This document shows positions 32,423 through 44,300 of a stretch of DNA of 64,000 nt, in pieces. Below the pieces are notes generated by a model. The model ran no database searches. It worked only from the letters and a program-made list of their open reading frames with translations, and was not told where the DNA came from. How positions within the stretch are numbered: the stretch's first letter is position 1; each line of letters opens with the position of its first letter. Source of the DNA: Pascua guehoae (taxonomy: Eukaryota > Basidiomycota > Tremellomycetes > Trichosporonales > Trichosporonaceae); contig BCJX01000005.1 in NCBI GenBank assembly GCA_001600415.1, forward strand, positions 480,083-544,082, given 5' to 3'. The position numbers and the translations under genes are program-made.

Positions 32423-34680
32423 GAGCTGATGTCGGAAACGCAACGACGAGCGCCGCGCGGGTGACTGTGGGGTGTGGGGGTGTTTGGTGTGTGGGGTGGG
32501 ATGGGGGGGATCGGTGTGTATTGCTGGGAAGAGTCCAACCGATCGACAAGGCAGCGAGCTTGCGAGATGGGACAAGAAGAATGGAAACGCGTCACGACGG
32601 GTGGGGCGAGAAGGGAGAGTGTCGAGGCGTCGAGTCGGGGCAGTGAGGAGATGTTGAGAAACAGGGGGCGAAAGATGCTAGGCTAGAGCGTGGAATACCG
32701 ATGACCGTGGAAGGAGGTTCGAGGTAAGATAGGGGTTGTTGAAAGGCGGGGGAGAGGTGGGGAGGGGAACAAGGGGGCGCGATGAAAGGGGGGGGCGAGG
32801 AGACGACGGCGACAAACACGAAGCAAAAGGAGAGGCGACAAGAAGGACACGGCGATCCAGCAATGAGTGTGTGAGTTGTGCGAGTTGCACGAGCGAGGAC
32901 GAGCGAGGCAGAGGGACGCGAGAGGCGAGAGTGGGTATGAAACGGAGACCAACGACCAGGCAGGCTACTGCGCGCAGTAGGCAGGCGGGCGGGCAGGCAG
33001 GCATGCAACGAGCTTGCCAGCTGTCGGCTGTGGCCAGCATGCGTGCGCACATGCATGTGGGTGGGTGTTTGTCCGTCCAACAGGCGCGACAGGCTAAGGC
33101 TAGGATGCTCTCTCTCTCTCTTGACAGACAGGCGAAACAGGCGTCAACACGGAGAACATCGCGCCGCCGCCATCTTGCGCAATGACCACCCCTTGGCCAC
33201 CCCTCTTGATCCCATCCCAATCCCATCCGCCCATCCGTTCGTCGACATGTTACCCCGTCCAAGTGCTATGCATTGCACGCCTGGCCAAACGCCACCTGGA
33301 CAAGTTTCGACCATTGTCCTGTGAGGCCTGTCATCCTGTGACACCGGAATGCAATGTGCCGGTCAGGCAAAGAGGCATGCAGCAGGCAGGCAAACGCCAT
33401 GCCGCCCCCGCGGCCCGATGCCAGCGGCGTCTGGCATTTTGCACTGCTGCCTGTCAAAAGGAGCCATCCCAGTTGTGCATGCTGTGGATGCTGGCTGGGC
33501 ATGTCTGACAAAGGGGTCAGGCGCGCACAGGCCATAGGGACAAAGGCTCGAGGGTAGGGGCAATAAACGCCAGGTCACCACGTCGCCACGTCGCTGGGTT
33601 CATGGGCGACTAGACCTGGGCATTGGCGGGCACGAGACAAGACGACAAGAGTGGAGGGAGGGAGGGAGGGAGGGAGGGAGGGAGGGAGGAGGTTCGCGTG
33701 GGCCAAGACTGGTCGAACATGAGCAAGAGACGAGATTGCACAGCTTTGAAATTCCTGTCTCGTGTATGTAGGTGTGTGATTCCGAGTGGATCACTAGGAC
33801 GTCAATGAACAAGAAGACTAGACCAGACGATGGGCGAAAAAGAGAGAGAGCCAAGGTGACAGGGGACAAGGGAAGGGAAGGGAAGGGAAGAAAAGGGTAA
33901 AGCAAGCCAGACCTTCTTGCCTTGTTCTGTTCTGCATCCTTGCGGCATTCTTGCCGTGGCATGCGGCATGCGGCGGGGGCGTTGCAAAGGCGTTTCGAGG
34001 CGCCTTTCAGGTAGATTGCCAGGTAGACTGCAGGTGGGACAAGAGCTGATAGGACGCCCCCCAGGGCGTGGGTTGTGCGGGTTTTTTTCTTGGCCAGAGA
34101 GCAACGAAGAGACAAGAGGTCCGAGTGTTGCAGATTGAGACCAAAACCCGAAATGCACCTGAAACCCGAGTCTTCGACTTTCCAACCACGTGCAACATTT
34201 TTCATTACGTAATTGAAGAGGAAAGGAGGATTGCCTCACAACGTGGCTCATGGGTGCAAGTGGATAATCCCGCCTTTGGAAGCTTGGCTGTTGAAGGGCC
34301 GATGCTTGCGGGAGTATTTTTCTCATCCATGACGGAAGCAACCAAGGAAGGAAGGAAGGAAGGCACAGACCCATGTTTTCAGGTCAAAGCTATCTGATCC
34401 CGCCGCCAGAGCCGAGCCTAGCCTGGGCTGAAGCCTGCAGCTGCCTGCCTGCGCGAGGGTTGGGTAGGCGGCAGGCAAAGTCAGCACTTATTGGCTCATT
34501 TTTTCCAGCTTCGAACACTACCACTTCACCCTCCCTCACCACCACACCACCCAAAAGCCTACGCCGGCAAACACGCCCCGCAGGCCACACGCGTCCGGAC
34601 ACACTCCCACACCCCGCCGCCCGCGTCTACTCTTTCACTCTCTATCCCTACCCCCCTAGACCCCCCAGTTGCTTGTCAAA
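32423..34680. other. Divergent intergenic region CRIB/SSZ1, purine-strand repeats
   Basis: About 2.26 kb. Contains GGGA runs (about 33655-33692), a GGGAAGGGAAG array (about 33868-33892) and several ORFs that look like compositional shadows. It probably holds both promoters and long leaders. No RNA gene or coding gene recognised. Confidence 0.5.
33655..33692. repeat. (GAGG)n microsatellite
   Basis: About nine copies of a 4-bp purine unit (GGAG register), then GAGG. Confidence 0.85.
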
Positions 34681-36837
34681 ATGTGTGTCCGAGCGGCCCG
34701 GGGACCTCTGCGGATGTTGAAGGCGGAGAAATCGCGATGGATATTGAGGCGGAGCGGGATGGGACAAGGCAGCAGGTCTGGGGTGTGCAAATGCCATTAC
34801 TGGCACTGAACCACGCCTATTGACCCGACCTGCGCCTGCCCCACCCCTCGCCGCGATACTCGTAACAAACTCGCTGACATGTAGGTCGGCTCCTGTCATT
34901 CTCGGTATCAACTTTGGCCAGTCGTACGCGTCGATTGCGGTTATCGACAAGGAGGGCCATGCGTCGTGCATTGCCAACGAGGAGGGCGAGCGCCAGATTG
35001 CGTGTGCCGTCTCGTATGTCGGCGACCAGGTGGTGCGTCTCGTGTTGTTTTGCGCAGTGTTGGCGGGTATGGCTGCTGCAGTTGCATTGAGCTCAAGCTG
35101 TAACTTGTGTGGCAGCCCCATCGTCGGCAGCTTTGCTTGCCGTGTGCTAGTTCACCACACTGCGCGTCCTCGGAACTCTCGCTCACACCCCAGTACATTG
35201 GCAACGGCGCCAAGCCGCACCTTGTCAAGAATGGCCACAACACGATCATGGGCTTCCGCAACATGCTTGGCCACACGTACGACGAGGTGGACCACACTGC
35301 GATCCTTGCTGCTCCTTTGATTGCCGAGTCCAAGACGCCCGCGTACACTGTGGACATTATGATCCCCCCTCCGCCCGCGCCTACGCCCGTTTCGCGCTCT
35401 GCCGCGCCTTCGGGCTACGCCACGCCCGTTCCCGCCGAGCCCACTCCTGCCAAGAAGACTGTGACTGCGCCCGAGATTACGACGCTGTTCCTGTCGACGC
35501 TGTTCCAGTCTGCGACCGACTTTTTGGGCCACGAGCCAACCCACTGTGTCGTGTCTGCGCCGACGTGGTTTACGCCCGCGCAGACGGACGCGCTGCGCGC
35601 GGCGGCCAAGGAGGCGGGCATCAACCTGATCGAGGTGCTCGACGAGGCTGCGGCGGTGCTCGTGGGCTACCGCGTGGGCATGAGCGAGGAGCGCAAGGAG
35701 CGCGGCCTGCTCGGCAAGCCCGAGGAGGGCAACGCGGGCGAGGTTGAGCCGCGCGACAAGAAGGTGGTCGTGCTCGACATGGGCGAGACGTCGCTTGCCG
35801 TCTCGGTCATTGCTGTCAATGACGGCGAGTACACTGTGCTCGCCAAGGGCCGCGACGACAAGCTCGGCGGCCGCGAGTTTGACAACCTCCTCCTCAAGCA
35901 CTTTGCAAAGGAGTTTACCAAGAAGACCAAGATTCCCCTCGACATCCCTTGCAAGGAGTCTGCGCCGGCGCAGGACAAGCGCGCCGAGGCAAAGCTCCGC
36001 CTCGCTGTCGAGCACACGAAGCGCTCGCTCTCTGCGTCGACTGGCGCGGCGACGTGCGCCGTCGAGTCGCTCAAGGACGGCTACGACCTGTCGTCTGCCA
36101 TCAACCGTATCCGCTTTGACGGCCTCGCGGCCGGTGTCTACGCCAAGATTGGCAACCTCCTGCGCGACACGGCCGCAAAGGCCGGCCTCGAGGTGGCCCA
36201 GATTGATGAGGTTCTCCTCGCCGGCGCGTCGACCCTCTTCCCCGGTCTCCAGCAGAGCCTCAGCTTTGTCGTGCCCCCGACCACGCCCGTCACGGCCTCT
36301 GCCGACCCCTCGCAGGTCATTGCCATTGGCTGTGCCCTCCAGGCCCTCCACCTCGCCAACCTCGACAAGGCCGTCACGGTCGACGACGTTGTCGGCCTCA
36401 CCGCCAACCCCCTCCCCTGCACCAGTGTCCCCATTGGCGTCGTCCTCCCCGGCGCCACCGACGACCTCATTGCCGCAAAGGTGATCGAGATCGGCGCCCC
36501 CCTCCCCGTCAGGAGACGCGTGGCCTTTTCCGTCGCGGGCGGCAAGACGGCCCTCGAAATCTGGGAGGGCAAGGACGAGGTCAAGGTCGAGACGATCGAG
36601 CGTGCCCCCATTGAAAAGACGCCCAGCGAAGAGGAATTCTCCGACGACGAAGACGAAGAGGACGAGGAGATTCGCACCCCCATCACAAAGCGCACCACCC
36701 GCCTCGGCGCCGTCGAGGTCGACGTCGCAAAGGGCAAGCAGCTCGTCCTCGAGGTCATTGTCAACAAGAACGGAAGCGTAAAGGTCGCCGCGTGGGAGGA
36801 GGGCAACGAGGCAAAGGCAGACGGCTTCGAGGCCTAG
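34681..36837 (+). CDS. SSZ1: Ssz1, atypical Hsp70 of the ribosome-associated complex
   Basis: Proposed exons 34681-34682 (AT of the start codon), 34885-35032 and 35194-36837, 597 residues. Joining AT to G at 34885 makes ATG TCG GCT CCT and a protein starting MSAPVILGINFG, as Ssz1 proteins do; the donor would be GTGTGT, the branch CTGAC and the acceptor TAG. Hsp70-like motifs: phosphate-1 GINFGQSYAS (not GIDLGTT, consistent with Ssz1 binding but not hydrolysing ATP), GFRNMLG, and phosphate-2 VVVLDMGETSL. A Pro/Ala-rich insertion follows VDIMIPPPP (~residues 105-135), absent from yeast Ssz1 as I recall it. The C-terminal substrate-like domain is short with an acidic stretch (SDDEDEEDEE). Ssz1 pairs with zuotin on the ribosome to stimulate Ssb folding of nascent chains. 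Confidence 0.9.
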
Positions 36838-37542
36838 GCAGTAGACGTCTACATGCGTGGCCGCCACGCCACTGGCGGGGCGCCGCGAAGTACATACCTT
36901 AGACAATCCCAAGGGCACGATGCATGTGCATAGATCTGGACGGCAGAAGGGGAGAGGCGGTGAGAGTGTGGGTGAGGAGCAGAGTTTGGTTTTATCGTAG
37001 TCTGTTGCTGTCAAGTCTTCTCATCGGCCGTGCTGTGTGGCTCGAGGGGCAACACTTGTTGGTAGCCTCGCTCTCATGCCAACGCTTATTGTATCTGGGC
37101 ATTGGCTAGGTGGGTTTCCGTGGTTTGCCTTTGTCAGTGTCGCCACAACGCCGAGTGACCGACGCCATCCGGGAGGACAGATCAGAACACCAGTCTCCAA
37201 GCTGGGTGTATTAGGCCCAATGCCATGTCTGACTCTGCAGGACCGTTTCCAGAGCGCCGACTGTCGGCAATCGCCAACATGACCACTCGTCACCGCGCCA
37301 GTCTCGTCTCGTTCCCAAACTTGCTCCAATGTCGGATTGCGTCCGTGTTCCGCATTCGTGTCGTGCATCATGCATATCGTGCTGCGCGCAGCTCTACGTC
37401 TCCTATCCATCCGGATCGTTAGGGCGGGGCGGGTATCGCAGTCCGCCCGAGGTCCACACCCAAGTATCGACCTTTAGCTGGGCAACACCCACCCCACTCG
37501 CCAACATCCACCATCGTCCAAATCTCCACCGCACCCCACACA
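36838..37542. other. Convergent intergenic region
   Basis: About 700 bp between SSZ1 and the p24 gene ends. No repeat, RNA or coding gene recognised. Confidence 0.5.
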
Positions 37543-39150
37543 CTAGCGCAACTTCTTATCGCCAAAGTAGACCTTGAGGTGCTTCATCTGCCAAAAGCAG
37601 ACTGCGACGAGGACGCCAATCTGGCAAATGCTCCACCACACGGCCTTTGCGTTTGTCTTTTCGCTCGCGTCGCGGAACGTGGCCTCGACTTCGCGCAGGT
37701 AGCGCTGCTCGCGCTGAATGTCCTCGACGCGGCGGTTCAGGTCGCGAATCTTGGCCGCGAGCGTGTTGGCCGTGTCCGTGTCCTTATCCTCGACCTTGGA
37801 CGAGCCGACAGACAAATCGAGGTAGAGTTTAATGTGCTCGTTGCCGCTCAGCCACCCGCCGGTCGCGTTGGTTTGCAGGCAGATTTGGTGGTCGGCTGCG
37901 GGGGTTAGCGGGCGGGGGCGGGGTGGGGGGTTAGTCGGGTGGGAGGGGTTGGGGACTGGGGGGGAGAGGGGTGGGTGGGAAGATCGTCCAACAGAGGCCC
38001 TGGATGAAAGGTTGGGAAAGCACGATTGCAGTAGCAGACCCCATGCAGTTGCGTGCCGTACCCCGCACATCAACACCTAATCAACCTGAAGCTACGCCTC
38101 AGCAGCTCCCAACACGCCCCACAGTCCACAGTCCAGAGCCCACAGTCCAGAACGCACCAGGCTGCTGGGACGTAAACGTAAACCGTCCCTCGCGGGGTCC
38201 ACGCGTGTTGACAACGACCTTGTTCGTCGACAGGTCCTGCTGGTGAGCACGGCTAGAGCGGTTGTACCCACCTCGACTTGGACGTTGATGCCGAGCTTGT
38301 TTTCCTCCCTCCACAGGTTGGCCTTTTCGTCCCAGATCAGTGCGCGGTAGTTGCCTGTGGGTCAGCGTGGGTTCCNNNNNNNNNNNNNNNGGGGAGTAGG
38401 GGGGAGGAGGAGGACACGGGGGAGGAGGAAGGAAGGGGGAACGTGGGAGGGCAGGGAGGAAGGTGGAGGGCAGGGGGATGGGAGCGGTTGCGGGGCAACA
38501 AGCAGAGGATCAGAGAACGACGTCTAGCAGTGGTGACTTGGTACCGTCTGTGGCCGCCAAACGCCCCTCGAGCAGACCTCGCGCAAACTCGCGGCCAAGA
38601 AAGCGCGAACGTCGTGCAGCCAAGTTGCCCGCGGACATGAGCAGGCCCGGTACAGTACGCAACCAAGACGCGACCAAGTCCCGCCGCCCGCCGCCTACTG
38701 CACTCGTTCCAACTTGGCTCCACTCGCACCCGCAACCACCCGCACCGCACGACGTGCGCTAGCTCCCTCACGGCACAACACGACACATGGCGGTACTCAC
38801 CCTCGACGACCGTGTCGGACGGCAGCTCTTCGAGGAAGCACCGCCGCTCATTCGAGTCAAAGTAGAAGTGCAGCGCCTGGGAGTCGAGCGTAGCCGGCGG
38901 GGACGGGAGTAGCGGGCGGAGACGGGGGGAGATGGGGAGTGCGGTGAGGTTGGTGTAGCCGGGCGTGTAGCAGGGGGGATCAGAGGCGAGACGAGACCGA
39001 AATGAACGCGACGAGGTGAGATGAGCGAGAGGTGGGTGGTTGACGCAGCGTCAGTACCCCAACACGCGGGCATGGACAAGGACGCGGACAAGGACATACC
39101 TGGACGGCGGAGAGGAGGGATGCGAGAAAGACGAGAGAGGGTAGCCGCAT
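37543..39150 (-). CDS. p24 (emp24/gp25L) family cargo receptor with KKxx tail
   Basis: Five exons on the minus strand: 39100-39150, 38801-38876, 38272-38354, 38158-38236 and 37543-37895, joining to 213 residues. Exon 1 is a signal peptide (MRLPSLVFLASLLSAVQ). Then comes the luminal GOLD domain (LHFYFDSNERRCFLEELPSD, YRALIWDE, VVVNTRGPREGRFTFTS, ICLQTN) with the two conserved cysteines, a heptad region (LAAKIRDLNRRVEDIQREQRY), one membrane segment (WSICQIGVLVAVCFWQM) and a short tail ending KKLR, a KKxx COPI retrieval signal. It is closest in pattern to the alpha-type p24 proteins (Erp1/5/6, TMED4/9). p24 proteins cycle between ER and Golgi sorting GPI-anchored and secretory cargo. The exon 4 acceptor is a tandem NAGNAG (starting 38239 or 38236), which could add one Gln. 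Intron 2 contains a 15-N gap. Confidence 0.9.
38376..38390. other. Assembly gap, 15 N, inside p24 intron 2
   Basis: Run of 15 N flanked by a GGGGA-rich low-complexity tract; it does not affect the coding exons. Confidence 0.99.
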
Positions 39151-39852
39151 GGTCGGTGATGGAGTGGGTGGGTAGTTGGTTGTCAAAGAGGGTTGAAACG
39201 TTGAAATGACCAGGTGGCTGGGATCGGACGCGTGGCAGTTGACACGCTAGATCTAGTGCAGAGTGGCAGTCGCCTCCACCCGCGCGGGTCAGCCAAATGC
39301 CACACTACCAGCCGGGATAGGCGGAATTTCTGACAAGTGCGACAAGTGCACGACTACTTGGCGCAAACATGGGATTATGATCGTGCGACATGTCCACGTA
39401 CGGTTACAACTGCATTAGGACTACTGGTACAAATGACAGCCGCGCGCGGTGCGGCTGCACGGTGGGGCCAGGCGGTACTGGTCTCCAGGTTGGCGGTGTG
39501 GATGGGGATGGGGATGGGGATGGGGATGGGGGTGGGGGATGGGGATGGGGGTGGGGGATGGGGATGGGGTCCTATGGGCTTGGGCTATGGGCTAGGGTCA
39601 TGGGTCCTATGGGATGGTATCGTGAACCGGGTGTACTATGAGGGGGTGACTGGGTCTTGATTGTCCTTGCGGGGTATATGTCTTGGGGTATATGTCTTGG
39701 TGCGAGTGGAGAATAGTTACAGCAGAGACTGGGCCGTGGCATCGGGGCAGCGAAGCGATACGAGGGCGGTACTGAAGGCCAGGTTGGGATCAATCCAACC
39801 TGCCCAGCTGAGCCGTCGACCGGACCCGCCGACCCGCCGACTCGCGCACTCG
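39151..39852. other. Intergenic region with a (GGGGAT)n G-rich array
   Basis: About 700 bp upstream of the p24 gene. The only clear feature is the G-rich minisatellite at about 39499-39570. Confidence 0.6.
39499..39570 (+). repeat. (GGGGAT/GGGGGT)n minisatellite, potential G-quadruplex
   Basis: About twelve six-base units, mostly GGGGAT with GGGGGT variants; every four neighbouring units satisfy the G4 pattern of four runs of at least three G with short loops. Confidence 0.85.
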
Positions 39853-41319
39853 CTAGAACTGCACCCTGGGCCTAGCATGCACAAGCTTGCGCCTCCAGCT
39901 CGCGCGTCCGTCGTCGGCCGCCTCGTCCTCGTCGAGGACCTCTACGCCGCCGCCCGCAGGCGACCCCAGCCGCATCTCCTGGAGGTACCTGCGGCACGCG
40001 CGTTCCTCGCGCGTCATCGAGCATGGGCGGTTACCGACGCTGCCAAAGACATAGTCGTGGAGCTCGGCCTCGCGCATCCACGCGAGGCACCGGCGGTCGA
40101 TGGGGGAGAGGGCGTCGTCGAGGTCTTCGCGCTCGTCGTGGTCGTAGTCTTCTCTATCCCGATCGCGCGGGGAGGTATATTGGGACGTAAATTGGCTCGC
40201 CTGGCTCTCGCGCGGCGTGACGGGGACACTGGCGCTGCCGCTGCCGCCCCCGCCGCCCGTACTGCTGCGCGTACTGCTGGTGCTGAGCGACGAGAGGGTG
40301 CTGAGCGTCGAGGCCGTCTTGCTCGTCACGCTCGACACGCGGCAGTGCATCCGGGACAGGATGGGGGCGGCGGCCGCGAGCGCCGAGAGCTGGGACGGGA
40401 ACGACGTCGTCGACGACGACGCCGACGCGTGCGTGTAGACGCTGTGTTGGTGGTGGTGTTGGTGTTGGTGTTGGTGTTGGGGAGGGAGGGCAGGGAGCGC
40501 GGGCAGCCCCTGACTGCTAAAGTGCGAGGCATGGCTGCGGAACGGCCAGGACGGGTCGAGAGCAAGACTCGAGCCCGAGCTGGCCGTGGCAGTCGACGAC
40601 GACGAGGCCGTCGACGAGCTGCTGGCCGTGCGCGACTTGCGCCGCAGGCGGCGCGGGGACCGCGGCGTCTCGGACCCCGACACGAGCGAGGGCGTAGGCG
40701 ACGTCCCGTACGTGTACGACGACGAGGCGGCCGACGTCCCCGACGTGCCGGTCGCGCACGACGCAGAGGTGGATGCGGTCGTGCGCGTGGAGCCAAACGA
40801 GCGTGCAGAGCGCGCCGACGCGCTGCTGTTCCGCCGCGCCAGGAAGGGCGTCTGGTCCAGCAGGAACGGGTGCGACCCGCCCGGCGTCGCTTGCGGCACG
40901 GGCGGTGGTGGCGGGATCGGGGGCCGTTTGCGCACCACCGCAGGGCGTGGTGGTGGGGACGCCAGGTCGACTTCAACTTGGTCGACGGACTCGTGGTGCG
41001 TAGAGCGGCGCGGTGGGGGTGGTGGGGAACATGTGGTGGCAGAATGTGGGTGTAGGTGGACATGATGTCCTTGGGAGGTAGGGGGTTGGGAGTAGCTGAC
41101 GACCTTGTGGATCGAGTACGACGACTCGCCCGTCGACAGCGACCACTCGGACCCAGACGTAGACATGGTCGGCGGTGTCGGCAGGACCTGGTCCCGGTCA
41201 GAGTCCGAGTCGGGTGTAATCTCCATCGTAATCTCAGTCATGCGCTGGATGGCGCGGCGCGGCGACCGCGGTGGCCGTCGGGCCGGCGGCGGGCGGGGTG
41301 GTGGGGGCGGCGTGTTCAT
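39853..41319 (-). CDS. Hypothetical low-complexity protein, Ser/Pro/Thr-rich
   Basis: Single open frame of 488 residues from an ATG at 41319. No family recognised. The N-terminus is Pro/Arg-rich; the middle is Ser/Thr-rich with a His/Gln run (around QHQHQHQHHHQH, encoded by GTT/GGT repeats at 40444-40480). The C-terminal ~110 residues are more ordered and charged: RDREDYDHDEREDLDDALSP, then DRRCLAWMREAELHDYVFG, SMTREERACRRYLQEMRLG. That last stretch looks like a helical conserved module, and the rest is probably disordered. A second ATG 26 residues in (MTEITMEITPD) is an alternative start. Coding status is supported by the long open frame and by the non-random C-terminus, but antisense frames are also open in this GC-rich DNA. 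Confidence 0.5.
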   Translation of the reverse strand: MNTPPPPPRPPPARRPPRSPRRAIQRMTEITMEITPDSDSDRDQVLPTPPTMSTSGSEWSLSTGESSYSIHKVVSYSQPPTSQGHHVHLHPHSATTCSPPPPPRRSTHHESVDQVEVDLASPPPRPAVVRKRPPIPPPPPVPQATPGGSHPFLLDQTPFLARRNSSASARSARSFGSTRTTASTSASCATGTSGTSAASSSYTYGTSPTPSLVSGSETPRSPRRLRRKSRTASSSSTASSSSTATASSGSSLALDPSWPFRSHASHFSSQGLPALPALPPQHQHQHQHHHQHSVYTHASASSSTTSFPSQLSALAAAAPILSRMHCRVSSVTSKTASTLSTLSSLSTSSTRSSTGGGGGSGSASVPVTPRESQASQFTSQYTSPRDRDREDYDHDEREDLDDALSPIDRRCLAWMREAELHDYVFGSVGNRPCSMTREERACRRYLQEMRLGSPAGGGVEVLDEDEAADDGRASWRRKLVHARPRVQF

Positions 41320-44300
41320 TATTACTATTGTGGTCCGGACCGAGTATTCATCGTGAGCAGCAGGAGGTGGTGGGTGTGTGGGTGGCGGCTGTGGCGAGAC
41401 ACTCGGGCGGTGGTCGACGGCGCTGGTTTGTTGTGTTGTTGTTTTCGGCGGCGGTGTTCGGCGACGGCGTCGAAAAACGACCGACGGAGGCTTTGTTTAC
41501 ACGAGATGGAAACACACTCGTGTTGTTGTTGTGGCTGAGACGAACCGTGCTTCTCGTTTGGTGTTTTGCCTCGCTTGACACTTGTGGAGACAGAGCAACG
41601 ATACTCTTCGCCACGAGTAGCAATGTTATGTGGATGTTGTTTGTTGTTGAGCGCAGTGTGTGGTTTGGAAGCTGCCGTAGTCGGTCGTTGCGGTTGACAG
41701 CTGGGGGTGGAGACAGAATGACAATGGGGGCAGAGTCGACGATGGCGAGAGAGTTGACAATGATGAGTAAGAACAAGACGAGGGATGAAACAAGACGTTC
41801 TCCTGGTGGGGGATGGCGATGAGGCGCTGCTAGGGGGCCCGACGGATGGTTTCGATGGCGGTGTACTCCTGTTCAGCGTGCACCATCTGCACTCGCCGGT
41901 GGCCAGAGGGACGAGGAACGGCACGACCAAAAGTGCGAGGGACGAGGAACGACAAGGGGTCAACGAGGAGGACGAGTTTGAGAGTAGCAGTGGTAAATGA
42001 GCACAAGCAGTGGCCAAGAGAGAGAGAGAGGCGACGACGACGCAGCGTCCGGTTTCGTTCCTCGACTCTTCACGACCAGTACGACCTTCACAACGTCTCA
42101 TCCAGCGAGACGGGTCATGCAGCGACATGGGATGCGACATGACCCAAAGGCGGTGAGGCAGAACGCACGACGGCATGACGCGCCCAGGGGCCCGGGAAGG
42201 CGCCGGCATGGACGTGGGGTCCTTTGTCCTCGGTGAATGAGTAGCGGTCAGCTGGTGGTCTACTGATGCCGGATTCGGATGCTCGGCGGGAGAGAGCCTC
42301 ATAGTCTCCTGCAGAAAGACGTACTCTCACTCTTTTTTGCTTGATCACCTGGGCTGTGGAGCCGGCATATGCAATGTGGACAGGGTAACGGCGGGCCAGG
42401 CAAGAGGCGAAATTACGGCACGCATTCAACCAGGACCTACAAGTTGGCCCTCGGCGCGTGGGCGCGTGGGCACTCTAACGTTGAATGGGTATTACATGGC
42501 ACGTACCACGAGTAACACGAGTAGCGCGACATTGCTCATCGGACGCGTCGAACATCCGCAGTAGGCACCGGAGGGGCGGAGCGACAGTCGTAATTACCTG
42601 GAGGAGTGCGACGTGAGCCAAGGTAGAGCCAAGGCAAACCAAGGCAAACCAAGGTGATGCCCAGCTGGTGCGCAGAGCATCAGACGCAGGGATGAAACAA
42701 AAAACCGAGCGTTAAGCTCCCGACCACCACTGCCGTGCCGTTGGTCTGTCATGCCAGACTTGCTCCATGAAGCATGTGGTGGTTCTTCGGGTCACGTCTC
42801 CCTATCTGTACCGTACCACATTAGGAAGCTCTCCAATGTCATCCGTCCTCGCTCCGCCGCTCATTTATTGCCTCCCCGGAACCCATTATTCTCGGCCGTT
42901 GACCGTTCTTGCTCGCGAGCGGGCATCGGCCCTCTACGTTTGGCCCCACTTTGCGTAACCCATCTGACGGCATCCACTTGCTGTACTGGTCGGTGCCTGG
43001 GCGGGTCAGACGCGCTGGTTCAAACCAGGCTGCTTGCTGGGACGCGTTATATTGCGCATGCTGGCAGCTACCAGATGTACACGTCCGAACGTGTCACCTG
43101 AATGTGCACTTTTACCATACGTGGTAGTCGTGAGAGTGGTTCCCATAGTTCCCGCCGGGACTCGGGACCATGAGAGACACGGACACGAATAGTGCACGAT
43201 CATTCAACAATACCAGTCGTAGTGCCAAGTGGCTCTATGTATCCATCCATCCATCCATTGGTGACTACCAGCGGCCAGCGTGGGAGTATGGTGCGAACGG
43301 CGCTGCACCCAATCACGGAACCAAATTCCACTCCACTCGCACCCATGTTGGCCAAACTTTTGCCAGCCAGCCAGCCAGCCATCTGCCGCTGTTATAACCA
43401 GGCTGGTGCATCTCTCTCTTGCTTTCTTTCATCACTCGTCACGTTCATCATCATTCTCGTTATTCCAATCCATTCTTCCTTCCTGCCCCCTTCATCCGCA
43501 CCCTGCCAAGATTCCAAACTTTCCATGGTTCTGGTCGCAACGTTTCCTATCCCCCTTCTCGACCCCACTTCTAGCGTGGGAATGAGAACATGTGGTCCCG
43601 CGTGCGATTCACACCAAACGGCTGTGGGCGAGGCTCTCGAGTCGGTTGGCATGCCAACATGGCCAGCCTCCAACAAACTCGGTCGCACGAGCTTACCCAA
43701 CGCTTCATCCCAACCCACATTCCATTCCCCATCCGATCAACATGCTTCTCCCAGCCTCCACTCCACATGTCCACCTCTCCACACATTCCATCTATTCCAC
43801 CCTGCGCTACTGCAGCTCCCAAGCCACGACGCATTCCCACGCATGCTAACCCCCATCCCCCCTCTCTCCCAAAACACACACAAACCAGGCGCATTTGCCT
43901 AGAGCTCACCTACCTCCCCCGGGGTGCCCTTACTAGCCGCACTGGAAGAACAGCGCTTTAGGTCTAGACAACCTGTGTCAGCATCCTCGGGTGCTGGCCG
44001 GCGCAGCGTCGTCCACCCTCGACTCCTTTGCTGGGCCGCTTGCGGCCTGGCCCATGGGCGGTCGAGGACTATACGTCGCTTACATTTGTATCTCTGTATC
44101 TGTAAACCTTGACATGGCCCATGCATTGCATTTGCTCGACCCCAACTGTACCCCGTGATCAATTGTGACTCCGCACTTGGCGCAGTGAGTAGACTTTGGG
44201 AGTAGACTTTGGGCCAGACTCCAACTGGACAAGGCAGTTGGTGCGACGCGCGCCTGGAGCGAAAAGCAGGCCTCGCGTGACACGGGTCACGTTGGAGGGG

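Noticed and set aside
35152..37014. 620-residue ORF on the minus strand opposite SSZ1
   Set aside because: It is an antisense shadow. The plus-strand frame encodes a clear Hsp70-family protein, and the antisense product is Arg/Leu/Gly-rich with no family features.
41325..42302. 325-residue minus-strand ORF just upstream of the 39853 gene
   Set aside because: Composition looks like read-through of low-complexity and leader sequence, with no domain or conserved motif; more likely 5' leader or intergenic.
43017..43026. GGTTCAAACC, resembling a tRNA B box (a similar copy at 24857-24866)
   Set aside because: No A box at the right distance and no acceptor stem pairing; the second copy lies in a septin intron.
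43192..43902. 236-residue plus-strand ORF in the gene-poor region
   Set aside because: No family resemblance, it contains simple repeats (CCAT, CCAG), and competing frames of similar length are open.
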